Positions 47,901 through 61,768 of a stretch of 64,000 nt of DNA are shown here, piece after piece. The position numbers were made by a program, and so were the translations under genes. Origin of the DNA: Whitmania pigra (taxonomy: Eukaryota > Annelida > Clitellata > Hirudinida > Haemopidae); assembly GCA_021613335.1 (NCBI GenBank), contig JAJTWR010000311.1, positions 870,001 through 934,000 on the forward strand, given 5' to 3'. Numbering within the stretch: position 1 is the first letter of the stretch; each line of letters opens with the position of its first letter. The notes below the pieces were generated by a model. The model was not told the DNA's origin, did no database searches, and was given only the letters and a program-made list of their open reading frames with translations.

Positions 47901-50900
47901 ACTACCTCTTAATACTGCCCAGCAATAGCATAACTATTAAGCTTATAATTGCCATTCTTTCAAGTTGATTCTCATTAAGTTTCCCCTTACACCTACAAAA
48001 TCCACAAAATGGGTCTAATTAATTAAATAATCAACCAATCAATTAAAGGTGATAAGCAGCAGAATCTATTTTTGTTTAATTTTAACAAAGCAGTTCTGGT
48101 TTCTTCCAGTTCAGGAACAATTCACCAGTTTTCTGGTAACGATGCATACATTTTTCAATGTTCTAACCAATTATAAATAATAATTATCATCCCTTGTCCA
48201 ATGAATGGCCAGCTTTTATCAAGCCCATTAAAACCATCGGCAAACGACATCGCATTAGAATAAGCCAAACAATGATCAAATAAAACGTCCATCAGAGAGT
48301 TTATCAAATAAATTACTTGTCACGGATAACAGAGCGAATTATAAATTGTTGCATCATGAGTTTGGTAAATAAATTATGTTAATAAGGACAAACCTGGAGG
48401 TAAGTGTTGAGTCCAACCTTCCTCTTTTCCAAGAATTCCTTGTTCATGTTGTCAAAAGTTTTCTTGCTCGGTAGCACAAGACCAGATAAAGAGTCGTACT
48501 GTGAGATTTCAATTAATCAAATAAATTATTCATATAATTATTCATATAATATTCATATAAATATTCATATAATTATTCATATAATATTCATATAATGCAA
48601 TAATTAAACCACCTTGCTTTGGAGATAGGAGTGAAGATCATAGAAGTCACTGAATCTTCTGTAAACATCCCAAGACGTGTCCGCTCCGTCGGAGGTCTTC
48701 TTGAGCACCGACACGAGGTAAACGGCGTACGACTTGCCGTGATCCTGGCAGATACCTTTCATCACATTTTTTACTTGTTATAATGTTTTATATTTAAAAT
48801 TTTAATAATAGTACCTATAACTATATATGACATTTTTCTTGAGTTTACATTCTTAATAATTAAGGAATTGAGCACAAAAATGAATGTGAATGACTTCAAT
48901 TAATATCCATTATTAGTTAAAATCACCGACAGTCTCATAATAATGATGATGTTGATGATGATAATAATAATAATAATGATAATTACAAACCTGTGTTTGA
49001 TATGTGAGCTGAGAGTGTGAATGATTTGTTGACATTTGCATGTAAAACTGGTATCTCAAATGAAGATAAACTTTCTCGGGATGAATGGAGGTCCTCGTTT
49101 GACTGATTCATTCAAATTTAAATATTAATTCATCTCACTTAATTTAAATATTAATTCATTGCACTTATTTTAAATATTATTTCAATAGATTTAACTAATA
49201 CATGACTCCTCAATTAGCCTTAGCAAATTAACATTTAGAAACTGTCCTTCATTCACATTACACTAAAATTATTAAAATCACAGCAATAATAAAATAGTCC
49301 AGAAGTTGAAAGGATAATTTCTTAGTTGAGAATACAAATTGAAGTTCTGTTTTATTTAATTGCATGTCCCTTTTAAATTGAAGCTGTAACTGTACTTAAT
49401 CATAATAAATTAGTAAAAGCCAAAATAATAAATGAATACATGAACAACTCACAGCCTGCAAACTGCTGCATGAGGTCCTTAACAAATGTTGATCTTTAAA
49501 AGAACAATCATTTCTCTTATTTTCACGATTCAATAAAATTAAATAAATTAGAATTTTCAAACTAGATTCTAAGATTCCAAGTATTAGTAATATAATATGT
49601 AATATTTATTAATTATTTTAATTTAATATTAATTAATTAAAACAAAACATTAAAAGACAACACACACAAACAAGCAACTCCAAATGACAGCAAAAAAACA
49701 TTTAATGGTAAAAAAGTTCCACGGAAAAGAAAACACACCCTCAGTAGTTCCATTTTCTGGCTTAGAACTTATGTTTCCATTGTTGTTGCTGTTCTGGCCA
49801 TCTTGGAAGAGATCCAGCTCAATCAACAACTTGATGTACAATGGACTCCTTTTGAATGCAGGGAAGCACCTGGATTCCTCTTGCATGGTGTCGTATACCT
49901 GGAATGAACATATATTATTATATATTATATGTTATATTTATTATACTTATTATGTTGTAGATGCTGTGCGGTAGACGTAATGACTAATGTTCTACGAATA
50001 TTTACTGTTACAATGCTCACATTCATGAATTATGACCACAGTGGTCACAATTATTTTTCGTCGAAAAAGTTTACCGATGAATGTTGTTACGACGGAACAC
50101 GTATCGATCGCACGTTAGGTCTAACCTCGTACTTGAGTTTCATTAAAGCGACGGTTTCGAGCATGACTGTTAAAAACATATTCTGGAACTGGGGCTTTAC
50201 TTCAAGGCAGCATGCCTTAAGTGAATTGTTAAAGCTATCTGCTCATGCTAGTTCTTACTTTTGCTTGTACGTCGTTGAAGATGGTGTCCATGGCATCACC
50301 GTGTTTGATTCGAGACAACACAATGTCGACCAGCAGTTCGTCCAATTTCAGTCGAGGAGAAGCCTGCAAAAGAATGTGACAATGATGATGATTAATATCG
50401 CTCTTAAATGACATGTTCACTGCAAATTATCAGATAACTTGCAGAATTTTTAGTTGAGTTATATGACCAAAAGAGCTGAAAACCCCAGAATCTGATTATT
50501 TTCTTTAAGTACATTACAAAATTTATCGATAAATGATGTGATAATCACAGAAACAAATTAGTAAAGCTAATAAAACGTGAATGTGACAGATGAATGCAGC
50601 AGATAACAATAGCCTTGTGACTTAACGACAAACAACAACAGCATTGAGAAACAACAAGAGTATAAAAGAAATCTTCTCAAGACACAAGGACGACACCTTC
50701 TCTGAGAGGTACTGATTGAAGATGTTGAGTGCAGCATCGTGAAGAGTTTCCAGGTCCATCTTGTCAGGTCCACTGGTCGTCAATAAACTCGCCGAGATCT
50801 GCTGCTCTGCCGAAACCCTGTAGCCCTGTGGACCAATCGAATGTTAGGAATCATTTCATTGGCTTTTAAAAAGCTAATGAAGTGTGACCAACCTCCACTG

Positions 50901-53900
50901 TTAGGTAGAAGAAAAGATAGTGCTGCATCCCAATGCTGGTCATGAATTCTGAATATTTATAAAAATAGTTTATATCTTTAAAGTAATCCTCTTAAACTAA
51001 TCAAAAAAGATTGCTATTAGAACTAGTCGGAAAATTAAATAAAACATCATATTTTTTATAGCTCTTCTTCAATCCCAAGTTCTTCAAAACATTTCCAAGA
51101 ACAGCACATCCCTTCTGATTAAGTCCACATTTGTTAATCAAGAAAGATAATTAATAATAAAACAACCATGAAGACTTTAAGTTTAACCACAGCTCTGGTC
51201 AGTGAGGTCTTGATTTGACTTCGACATGTTCATGAAGTATACACGAGCATAACGTAAACATTTGAAAGCACCTAACCGATGAAATACGGCAGTGCAACGT
51301 TGTTGTTCAGAACAACATCGAACGAGAGATTGTACAACTTCTGTCCTGGCTTCATCAAGTGGCTCGAACTGATATTCTTAAAACAATCATTATCATCATC
51401 ATCATCAGCAAGTTATTTTAAGACTTGTTTGTCCTTAAAGATCTCACCTTCCTCGAATCAGTTTCATCTCCTCCTCTGTTCAATCGTTCCGTTCGAGCCT
51501 CGCACAAAGACTTGACAAACAGCAGGCTGCTTAGTTGTTGTTTGATGGTTGTGTCTGAAGATGCAACACCATTTCATGAATTTAACACGGGCCCACATCA
51601 TTGGTAATTGATGTTATGATATAATATATCACTTTTAATCGTGCCTGAACATGTGCCGCGTCATTAGTAATTGCAATATATCGTTTTAATTGCGTCGAGT
51701 TGGCAAAATAAAATTAAAAATATCGGTAATGATGATAATAAAAAGAACAAGTTTCATGTAACGAATAAAACAAGAAATCCAAAAGGTGAGGAATAGACAA
51801 GGAACGATTCGACATTTGAAGTTCGAAATGTCGATGAAAAATACTTGGTGTATTATCTGCATTAGGAGAACATCCATTCCCCAAACTTTTACGTTGCCTC
51901 AACAACTGTTTGTGTTTTCACCCTTATTCACCAATTCTACAGGAATTAACCATTCACAAGTTATAATAATATTCCTGTTTGCTCAAACCCACTCTCATAA
52001 CCTACATGGACCTTGTCATTTCAAACATTTAAGTGCAAAGATCTTCATCATCTCACAATTCTCATCATCCTCCCAACCATCCTTCCATCTTCTCATGAAT
52101 ATTGCAACAACTCTCAAACTTCAAACTGTCACTTGTAACATCTCCTGTTGCATCCATTCAACAATTGGTCAAGATTCAACAAAATACTCCAGTGCTATCA
52201 ATTTCCAACTACATTCCAATTTCGATAATTTCGAGACATACTAACACATTAAGACTGTGTCACGTGCATCCTTATTATTATAATAATATATTAACAACAT
52301 CTAAGTATTAAGAGCCATTATAATAATAGTTCTGTAAAAGAAAAGAAAATGAAAAAGATATGAACATTAAGCACTAGAAAGTTACATGGTAGGCTAACCA
52401 TCATCACCGCCAGAATCTTTTGATCGTTGTCTGGCAATTTCCTGCTCCACTTTTTCTTTGATGGCCATCAACTCGTCGATGGAGTCTGTGGTTCTGATGA
52501 TGGTCAAGAAGCAGTCATTGTTGAACATGGCATCCTTACACTGAAATCATTGCAAGGCCGTTCAGAACATACCTTCTTTTGCAAACTAGGATGATCAGCT
52601 AATAATTCTCTAAAGAAAAATCCAATTATTTTCTTAGGCTGCAACTGGTTTTGAAAGTGGTTTGAACAAAATGAGTGAGCACAATTCAATGTCCTACATT
52701 TGCCAAATTATTTCCTTAAGAAATTACTAATCACTCAGGTGGGAGAGGATAAAATCCAAGAATAACATGTCGACCTTTATTTAGTTCATTGCAATGTTAT
52801 TTTATAAATTAAGTATTATAACTATTGTTATTATTATTATCATTACTGTTATTATTATTATAATTATTTTTTATTATTATTATTTCTGTTATTGTAGACA
52901 AAGTTCACAAGAAAATCTCTGATGTCTCAAATGTTGAGATGAAAGTGAAGCAACATACAAACAACTTACAGGCAACGTGAGCGTCTGGTTGATGTGGTCA
53001 GGATCTGACAAGTAATTCATCGTTGGCAAGAGGACAACATTCACCAGAACCTCCTGGGATCAAAATCGATGACGTTTCCATTGTTTGAATTGAGTCATAA
53101 TTAATGCCATTTCAAACAATAAACATTCAATTTAGCAATGATCACATCTGAATGCTTGAATGAGAATGCAGTTTCAAGTCTGACATAACAAAACTTAATA
53201 TTGATTAGTAACCCTGATGACGTATCTGAGGATTTTGTTGTGGAAATCATCAGGAGGCAGGAGAAGGAACATGATTACCTCGCATATTTCCTGCAGGTAT
53301 CCTAAGTGATATCAATTGATTATAATTAACTTTTATTAAATTTAATTGATTAATTAAAGTTTTAACTAATTAAACAACAAAACATGCTTTGAGACCTATA
53401 CACCGTGCATTCATTGATTTTGACAATTGCATTTAATTGCTTGGATAATATTGAATGATCAATGTAGTGGTTGCCACCGAGAGAATAACATGGAGGGTGA
53501 AAGCACTGATTATGATGATGATGGTGGCAACATGGACGCTATTAGTTGCAAAAATTCTTATTATTACGACAATTTTGCAGAGATGAAATCTGTATACAAC
53601 AAGGAAACAAATATCCAGTAATATTTGAACTTTTAAACATTTTAAATTACTTCTGGACATCAAGAAATATATCAAAATTGATAAATTAGATTTACAATAT
53701 AATATTTTGCTATTTAATTTATAAATTAAAAACATTTCCAAAATAAAACTCATTTAAAGTTATAAAACATATTGAAATAACCCGGGGGTCCGCAAATAAG
53801 TAAGTTAACTAATAAGTTTATTAGAGCAGGTATTCAGTTAACGGAACTGAATAATAGAAGTTAAGCGTTTAAGGAATTGAGGTACTTAAGGATGCAAATG

Positions 53901-56900
53901 GTTATTTGGGCTTCTAAGTTGTCTTGATTCTCGTTGTTTGTCAGTTGATTGTCGAGAATGCTTTTCTGTAGCAAAAATATATCCCACGTGCCCGGAAAAG
54001 ATGCCAAATATAATTAAGTACAAATTTAATTATATTAGCAATATAAACTTAATTAATTTCCAAAAATCTAAGTTTACAACATTACACCCTCCTTAAATCT
54101 GTTCGTCCCGAACAGACTGCTGCTCCCCGTGGTACTTCGCCAGTTGGGGAATGTGTGCCACCTTCATTTTTACTCTCGGGACACAATCTCTAACATGGTG
54201 CCCATGCATCACCATTGTTTCAATGCAAGCCCTTCCTCTTCTCGTATCTCTACTAAAACGCTTGCTGAAAAAGATCAGCAAAACAACCAACAGCACTAAA
54301 TGCTCGCCTCGAATCTCCGACGACTTCCGAAGGCCAGAAAGCCCGCCCTGACTGAGAACTCCACAAATGAACGCCTCAGACATTGATCCCATCTTATCAA
54401 CCACGTACTCACGACCGCCGAGTACCTCACCGCCACCCTTAGTTATAATGACATCCGCAGCTCCAACCTTCACAACATCCACAGCTGAATCGAATTCGGA
54501 AACTCCCAACCCCAGTTCCTCCACTGATTCCTCAACTCGAGGAGGCTCCACTCTGGTCTCTCCCAAAGTCCCCCCTTCAATTATTTCTTCGGTTCTCTCC
54601 ACAACCGATACCAACGAGGCAATCGTGCACGGAATTGGCTCATCGGGCACTGGCGCGACTTCTCTGGAGTTTGCGAAACTTTCCCTCAGCTCACCTTTGT
54701 CCTCATTCTCAACATTTATTGGGAGCTCCACTATTGGACTGTCCCCGTCAACTACCAAACTGGCCTCACTCACCTCAGCAAAGGTCTCCTCAGCACCGTT
54801 CTCCTCACCCAGCTCTTCCCTCAGCTCCACTCCCGATTCCTCACTCCATGGAAGAAACACTTCGCTTTCCAAAGTTCTTCCATCTACAATTTCCTCGGTC
54901 TCCTTCTCAACCGAAACCAGTGTGGCAATCGGGTACACTGCTGAGGCCTCAGCTGGCATGATGTTTATGGTGCTTGATGGAGTCTCCTCCGGTTGGTAGC
55001 TAGTAGAGGCCTTGTTGGAGAAAACCTCAGTTACTTTTTCCATCTTTTCTTCAAAGCTTTGCATCATTTTATTTATATTTCCCATCACCCATTTCAGACC
55101 CGGATCAAAAATATAAGCTTCTGGATCCTCACCCTGGTCTACTATCCACGACAGCAGGCGATCCTGCAATTCTTCCCTGGAGCCTTTCGAATCCATTTGC
55201 CTCAACTTAAGCTCACGTCTCATTCCAGCAAAAGTTAAATCTTCTAAGACCTTGCTCATGACTTACTTTTTGGGATCCCACTCCTGACACCAATGAAATA
55301 ACCCGGGGGTCCGCAAATAAGTAAGTTAACTAATAAGTTTATTAGAGCAGGTATTCAGTTAACGGAACTGAATAATAGAAGTTAAGCGTTTAAGGAATTG
55401 AGGTACTTAAGGATGCAAATGGTTATTTGGGCTTCTAAGTTGTCTTGATTCTCGTTGTTTGTCAGTTGATTGTCGAGAATGCTTTTCTGTAGCAAAAATA
55501 TATCCCACGTGCCCGGAAAAGATGCCAAATATAATTAAGTACAAATTTAATTATATTAGCAATATAAACTTAATTAATTTCCAAAAATCTAAGTTTACAA
55601 CAATATAATACTTGCAAACTGAATGATATTTATTTAAATTAATTGGCTTCTCTTAAATTGTATTCACTGATTAATTTCTCTTCAAACTCCTTTGCATACC
55701 TCATATTTGGAATAATCAACCTCATCAATGTTGTTGTTATCATTATAATCACTGTTATATTATAGTACATTATAATAACATTGCTATTAGGATCAATAAT
55801 GTCATTTCACGAGATCTTAAGAGTCACTCTGCGCATGTTTCATATCAAAACCCTCCTTGCATTTAAAAAATCTTAAGGACATGTTGACTTTCATTCCTCA
55901 AAGTTTAATAAAAATAAAGGTTTTCTTTAATCAATCACATGCTTCAAATCATCAAATGATAAAATAAAATAAAATATAAATAAATATGTAATGCCTGTAC
56001 GTAAGTGCCTGCCTGAAAATATCATTAGTTTTCAGTGCTTCTCAGCAATTACAACAACATTTATCTGTCTTGCGACAAAACTCAATTATTTCCATTTTAA
56101 AACGTCTCATACTAATATCGTTATTACATGTAATTATTGTACATACGCTGTTGTATAATATTATTATTATATATAATTGTTGTATTATTACGCATGTAAT
56201 ATTATATAATGTCATTACTACACATACATTATTATGCATCATTATATTATATTACACAGTTGCATTACCCTAGTAATCTTCCTGTCATCATCATTAACAC
56301 AGACAATCTTCACCAAAGGTTGTCATTGTAATTACATTGAAATGGTGTAAAGTTATTTCTGCAGTAATTATCATCTCACTCTAATACAACCTTTGCTAGG
56401 CTTTTACTTTCAAGTGAAAATGTGAAAAATCAAGATAATTACAGCATACCAAAGTGAAACTCCTACAATTATTTTTTTTGTGAAAAGTCAATTATTCATG
56501 TTTTAATAAAAATTAGAAAAATTATAGAGAATAATTATAAAGTCAGATGATGATTAACAGTGTAATAAAAGAAATAAATGATAAAATGTAATAATATTCT
56601 CAACAATTCTCTCCACGTTGGATGTCAAGAAAATGACTCAACTTAATGAGGGTCTGAGAGCTGAAGCAAGTGCTAAGGTTTTGAAATGCCTAACAAATGA
56701 CATATGTTAGTGCCTGAAGTAACTTAATCTGCGGTTCAATTTAAATGTGATTGATGATGACTGCCTGCAGCTGATAATGATGATGATGATGATGATTAAG
56801 ACCACCACACAGAGATGATGGTTTTGATGTACGCAAACAATGTCTTAAACTCACTCCTCTCGAAGGCATCCGAGAGACAAATCTGATCCCTGCAGACATC

Positions 56901-59900
56901 TCTTTCCATCTCGAGTTCGAGGTCAAAGAAGGTTGACTCCAAGTCCAACAGTGGTTTTGAATCTGCAAAATTAACACATTTAATTAGACAAAAAGATACA
57001 TCTCGGTCATTAAACGGGTCTTGAAATAACCCGAATTATGTTGATTTATGTACAAATTATGCAATTCAATGTCGTTGTTACATAATTTCAAGATGCACGG
57101 ATTCTGCAGAATCTTCACAACAGTCAAAGCGAAAGTTCATTAATAAAAGTAAGAAAAATAAGAATTTCCAAAAATAACCAGAACTAAAAATTAATTGAAA
57201 ATCATTTTATTTGATGATCTATATCTATATCTTGACATTAAGATGATCTTAAGGTGATTAAAAAATCGTTTGGAAGCATCGCATGGCTTCCGAAATAACA
57301 AAAAGTAGATGAATACATGTGATATTGATGATGATAACAATGTAACAAAATATTTACATTAACTTGGTATAACTTTCAGACATATACCATGAAATGTAAT
57401 TAAAAAGAAATTAGCTTAGCAAAAACATTGAGACCAGCCAACTATGAAAGCAAGTTCATTTGCAAAGCAGTAAAGTCCATATATGTACTTTACTAATTAC
57501 GAATGCAGCCCGTATCTTGAACCTCACAGGAAATGATTGGCAGTCTGATTTATTACTATTGACTTATTACAATTTGTTCTTGATTTGATGTCACAAGAGA
57601 TATTATCATTATTATTATTATTAATTTTAGGTTGTTATTATTATTATTATCATGTCGTTAACTTCAATAGGGACCATGGTGGCTTTAAACTAAGGATAAC
57701 TTCTGAGAAAAGGAACGCATTAAATAAATAAATATTAAATGGTCATAACTGCATTGTTTTGTGTCAGTTGCATTTATTTGTTAAATCTCATTTGAAGAAA
57801 AGTTGCAAGATTTAAAAATCAACTTTCATGCAGACGTTTACGACTTGCAACTTGTTCAGCTCAGAGGCATACTTCAAGAAAAAGCACAGAAGCGATGACT
57901 TTAAGCAAAGAATGATCTTCTGTCAAGGAACATCAATTCCAGGTCATCTTCAAATATTTCAAGAGTATTGAAAGAGACTTTGAAACAACATCAGAAAAAT
58001 GATTTTTTTAATTTAAAACATGGAATATCATTAAAAAGGTGCTAAAAGCACTTTCAAAACATTAGCATTTAAACACTTCAACTTGGTTCACAGGAAGCCA
58101 AGAGTAAATAACAGCAAGAAAAATCGGAACAATTACTCTGTCCTCTCATCGTGGTTCGTACAGGACCTTGAAAACCAAAATTTAGGACTTTTTAGGACCA
58201 TGTCTCGTGGAATCAAACAATCGCAGACTTATCAATTGCTTGTTATTATCATCTATTTAAATACTAAATCTACCATTAGTGCACTATTTTCCTAAGCTGA
58301 TTGAAATACAGTGCAATGAAGGCATGTAAGACATGGCGTGTACAAATGTTTTAAGTTAGAAATTGTTTAAATACATTGCTTTAATGTTTTATTGTGTTTT
58401 AATTGTAAAAAAAAAAAAAAAAACATATTCTCCTCATTCAGGATGCTAATAAATTTTATTCAACCAGGGTGATCCAATGACACCATTGATTGAAAGTGCA
58501 CATCAAGCAGTTCAACAATTATTCTTTCAACGTGACATTTAAATCAAATTAATTAATTCAAACACTTAAATTCAGATTTAAGTAAATCCACAATAAAACA
58601 ACATAATGCAACAACAGTTGTAAGAATAGTTGCAAGACACTCCAATCACTCAGACATACAAACAACAACATATCTTCTTCACGCAAGCATTTTATGCCAT
58701 CTTAAGCAGCAGTTTGTTATGATTTAAATAAAATATGATTTAGAATCAATGAGGAAATAATCTATAAATTAAATCAATAACATAAATCAATAAATCAATA
58801 AAACAAGTCAGTAAATTAGAACCCACTGTCATGTTTGTGTTCTTTGATCTTGGCGAGTGTCCTCCTGTAGAGTCGAATGTGTGAGGCAAAGTCATCAACC
58901 AATCTCGTTGTCAGGTAAGGAATCAAATCAACATCCCTTGCCCTGTATTGACAATTAGGTATAGGTAATCATGACTCACAGCAACTTAGCCAGACAATAT
59001 CTAAAAATGGTTTACATTTAAAAATGGTTTCATTTCATTAACGAAAGGAGATTGCTGATTCAAATTCATTATAAGTATGACTTATCATCATTACAGGTTA
59101 CAATAACATTTTTATATTCTTTGCCAAGTGGTTATGGTTAGATGCCTTCAAGACAAAAGAAACTATTGCAGTTATTGCTCAATGAGCAGCATCAACTAAA
59201 AGAAGCTTTTAATTGCTTCGGGAACATCAACGGTTCCAAATTCAAAGATCGTTTCGATCATGCAAACAACCAAACAATGAAATGCAAACAACCAAACAAG
59301 GTCAACTGATGATAATTACAATGAGCATTAAAACTACCCATGCTTGCATTGAACTGAATTATATTTCTATTGAGGCATAAAGCATGAAATTTAAAGTGGA
59401 CATTTGAAAAAGCCATTCAAGAGTCACTTTATGCCTTTCGTTACTTAATAATCACCTTATTACCATAATAACAAATGAAATTAGTTGGAAAGCATTAGGC
59501 AGATCTTAACAAGCAAAAATTAAAATAGATTAATTAATGTGCTAATAATGCAATGAAACCAGTCAAATAATGTAAACAGAAACATATCACTTATTGGGAG
59601 GTTTTCAGATTTCATGTCAGATCCAACATTTCAACTTTGAAGCCTTATTAGCTTTTATTTCATAATTCTAATTACACTGAGTCCACGAAACTAGTACACT
59701 ACTAATCAAATAAGCATCTGTGGAACTTGCTCAGAATTAGATCAAAGGACATTTTGCTAAATAAATTATTGTTTGACAAAGAATAATAGCAAACATTAAG
59801 AAGCATTTAATTATCGTGAAACTTAATAAACAATAATTGAAAGAATAAACAAATAGAAGGCAATAATGCGAACAAGTAATTAAATTGAAACATTCAATGC

Positions 59901-61103
59901 CGTCACTATCATCATCATAAACACGTGATGTTTGCAAATTGAGTAATGTAATCTTCGTTATTTATACTTCCTACAATCTCTTCACGAGTTCAATCGGTTC
60001 AAAAATAAAATTCATTGCATCATGAAATTATGTGAACAAACTTTTATTTTATTCAAAGATGTTTAGACGTTGAATCATTTAAAGTTACATGCGATAAAAG
60101 GTAAATTATAAACAAATATAATGTGCAATAATATTGTATTATTAGTAACTCAAATTATTTGCCAATGAAATCATCAAACGACCTATAAAAAAAACCACCT
60201 CTCTGCAAAAGCTATGATGACTTTCTGGAACGTGTTCCTGATTTCATAGTGGAAATGTTGATCTTCGCTCACCTTGTGATACCAGGAGTGGATGTAATCC
60301 CTGTATATGTAGTCCAGAATCTGGTCAAATAAAATCCTTGCATGTTTTCCTCGAGTAAAAGACCTAATTCTTATTAAAGGGCAAGACGTTCACACAGTAC
60401 AAGTCTAAACTTCAATATAATGTAATAATGCTTGATTTTGGTCTATTAATAATGCTATATTTACATAATGCATATCAATAACTTATCACTCATCGCTTAT
60501 ACAAATAAGCACAAACTTCTTGGAGGACATCATCAATAACTGAAGAATTGGTCATTCTTTTTTCTATCTTTAACTTTTTTGGCTCCTTGCAAGTATCCAA
60601 AATGAGCTGATCAAATATAGTTTATCAATAAGATTGGCTTGAGCAATCATACTCAAATAATTCAATCTTTATGATTTGTATTCTATCACTTATTTATAAG
60701 AACCAATTAATTTTGGGGGATTTGCTTGCTTGCTTTTTACATACACATACAAATAACTAAACTCCTTAAAACAAATTCCCTAATTAAGTTTTAAACATTA
60801 AATTGGGATACCTTAGGAAGACCAGCTGATGTTGGTTTGTCTTTACAATCAAACACTTCTCTTGGCCACAATATAAATCTTGATTTGGCTATCATTAGAA
60901 TTGACAGAGAAAATCTGAAATTTCCCAGCAGAACATAAGCAAAATACACTTATTGAATGAAGAATAAAAACGTTAGAGTCAAACCCAATCAAAGACATTG
61001 CCAAATAGAAAATCAACCATAGTCCGCCTAATGGTCCAAATGTTGTCAAAAAAAGCACCAGTGCTAATGTGTACCAGCCATATGCACCCGTTAACGGCGC
61101 CAT
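44965..61103 (-). CDS. SNX13: Sorting nexin 13, complete 26-exon gene
   Basis: Membrane-anchored RGS-PX protein of endosome/ER contact sites. Exons, 5' to 3': 60985-61103, 60812-60914, 60517-60606, 60199-60320, 58827-58942, 56855-56962, 53213-53301, 52970-53053, 52399-52540, 51448-51554, 51277-51376, 50893-50948, 50697-50825, 50259-50363, 49739-49898, 49453-49493, 48991-49054, 48613-48755, 48394-48498, 47657-47767, 47384-47536, 47122-47190, 46908-47056, 46601-46669, 45432-45544, 44965-45212. All phases close to about 964 aa, close to human SNX13. Order: N-terminal hydrophobic anchor (YTLALVLFLTTFGPLGGLWL), PXA (LTTRLVDDF, LLLPPDDFHNKILRYV), RGS (NNNVALPYFI, GYRVSAEQQ, NIFNQYLSEK), PX (VYRRFSDFYDLH, LPSKKTFDNMNKEFLEKRK) and Nexin_C (MLLLMDEIFDLKNRNQWLRR, MFQHQRLNRRLMYV). 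An LTR element lies in the intron between 53302 and 56854. Confidence 0.97.
46466..46550. repeat. Two-copy AT-rich tandem repeat in an SNX13 intron
   Basis: Two copies, about 45 bp each, of a segment containing TTATATTTATTAAAAAA followed by TATATGAATATAATAA. Intronic and non-coding. Confidence 0.75.
48524..48597. repeat. ATTCATATAA-type tandem repeat
   Basis: Several copies of ATTCATATAA and close variants, just upstream on the minus strand of the SNX13 exon at 48394-48498. Confidence 0.8.
53773..54081 (-). repeat. 3' LTR of the compact element
   Basis: 309 bp, matching 55294-55602 base for base in my reading. Confidence 0.92.
54093..55259 (-). CDS. SAP-domain ORF of the LTR element (gag-like position)
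   Basis: Intact ORF of 388 aa that starts 34 bp inside the 5' LTR, the usual place for gag. Residues about 8-42 (LTFAGMRRELKLRQMDSKGS then REELQDRLLSWI) look like a SAP helix-hairpin DNA/RNA-binding motif. A short coiled segment (NKMMQSFEEKMEKV) follows, then a long acidic Glu/Ser/Val-rich region to about residue 300. After that come a hydrophobic run (LVLLVVLLIFF) and a basic tail with HGHHVRDC, which recalls the end of a zinc knuckle but lacks the first cysteines. No protease, RT or integrase motif. I cannot tell whether it is a true Gag or a captured host sequence. Confidence 0.75.
   Translation of the reverse strand: MSKVLEDLTFAGMRRELKLRQMDSKGSREELQDRLLSWIVDQGEDPEAYIFDPGLKWVMGNINKMMQSFEEKMEKVTEVFSNKASTSYQPEETPSSTINIMPAEASAVYPIATLVSVEKETEEIVDGRTLESEVFLPWSEESGVELREELGEENGAEETFAEVSEASLVVDGDSPIVELPINVENEDKGELRESFANSREVAPVPDEPIPCTIASLVSVVERTEEIIEGGTLGETRVEPPRVEESVEELGLGVSEFDSAVDVVKVGAADVIITKGGGEVLGGREYVVDKMGSMSEAFICGVLSQGGLSGLRKSSEIRGEHLVLLVVLLIFFSKRFSRDTRRGRACIETMVMHGHHVRDCVPRVKMKVAHIPQLAKYHGEQQSVRDEQI
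55294..55602 (-). repeat. 5' LTR of the compact element
   Basis: 309 bp, partner of 53773-54081. It is followed on the minus strand by the primer-binding-like site. Confidence 0.92.
56120..56275. repeat. AT-rich imperfect repeat in an SNX13 intron
   Basis: Loose repetition of segments such as ATGTAATTATTGTACATACG and TGTAATATTATATAATG. Non-coding and intronic. Confidence 0.55.
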
Positions 61104-61768
61104 GTAACGTTAAATCTCCTGTCACATGAAAATAGAAATTCAGTGGTTAATGACTATTGCTGTTGCTGCTGCAAAAGACATTTCGAACTCACTATCAATT
61201 TCAAAACAGCATTAAATTCATAATAATCCAAGTAAGAAAGATTTGAAAACGCCTAATAAAAATATCACCACCCAAGAAGCTGAATCTCTTTTCCAAAACA
61301 ATCGTCGAGCGCATCAAAATAAAATAAAAATAAACTTCAAAAATTTCCAAAAAACTCACTCAAACAAAATAGTTTAAAGAAATGGAAAAGTTAATTTACG
61401 AAAATGTTGCTTGTAATGTAATGCAAATTAATGTTGTGACTCGATCTTCAACTGTTTTAATTACATTTCCTAACCGTAAATACCATATCGTCATATTTTA
61501 TTTAAAATTGAGTACATTTGAAACTAAATTTATTGCTGCTATTACATTGTGAATGGATTAAAAACACGATTACATCGCCATCGTAACCGATCTCTGGACC
61601 ATTATCGTAGACATGGGGAAATTGTTCCCCTGCGCCTGTCAATTTGCCCCTTAATATTTTTCTAAATCCAAATAATTTATTGATCATGACGGGGCTCCAA
61701 ATTAGTTTTGAAAGCCTTTTATTATAGGTTTTACATAACGTAATATAGGTTTTCTATATGTTCTACAT
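61104..61768. other. SNX13 upstream region
   Basis: No coding exon. It should contain the SNX13 promoter and 5' UTR. No core promoter motif could be assigned. It ends at the target duplication of the hAT-derived element. Confidence 0.5.

Larger units (their letters stand above)
53773..55602 (-). mobile_element. Compact LTR retroelement without pol, 1.83 kb
   Basis: Two 309-bp direct repeats, identical by eye, enclose 1.2 kb. On the minus strand each starts TGTTGTAAAC and ends GGGTTATTTCA, the TG...CA form of an LTR. A 4-bp duplication ATAT flanks the element (53769-53772 and 55603-55606). Two bases inside the 5' LTR a primer-binding-like TGGTGTCAGGAGTGGG occurs (about 55277-55292), and next to the 3' LTR there is a purine tract AAGGAGGG (about 54085-54097). 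It carries one ORF and no protease, reverse transcriptase or integrase, so it must have moved in trans. LTR identity implies a recent insertion. It lies in an SNX13 intron in the same orientation as the gene. Confidence 0.92.

Noticed and set aside
49929..50411. 160-codon plus-strand frame
   Set aside because: Overlaps an SNX13 exon (50259-50363) on the other strand; the remainder is AT-rich intron.
51786..52244. 152-codon plus-strand frame
   Set aside because: Falls in an SNX13 intron, with no similarity, no splice context and biased composition.
54367..54999. 210-codon Ser/Thr/Pro-rich plus-strand frame
   Set aside because: Antisense shadow of the acidic region of the LTR-element ORF (Glu and Val codons read backwards as Ser, Thr and Pro).
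58399..58422. Poly-A run suggesting a retrocopy tail
   Set aside because: No coding remnant or target duplication was seen upstream; an isolated A-run in an AT-rich intron.
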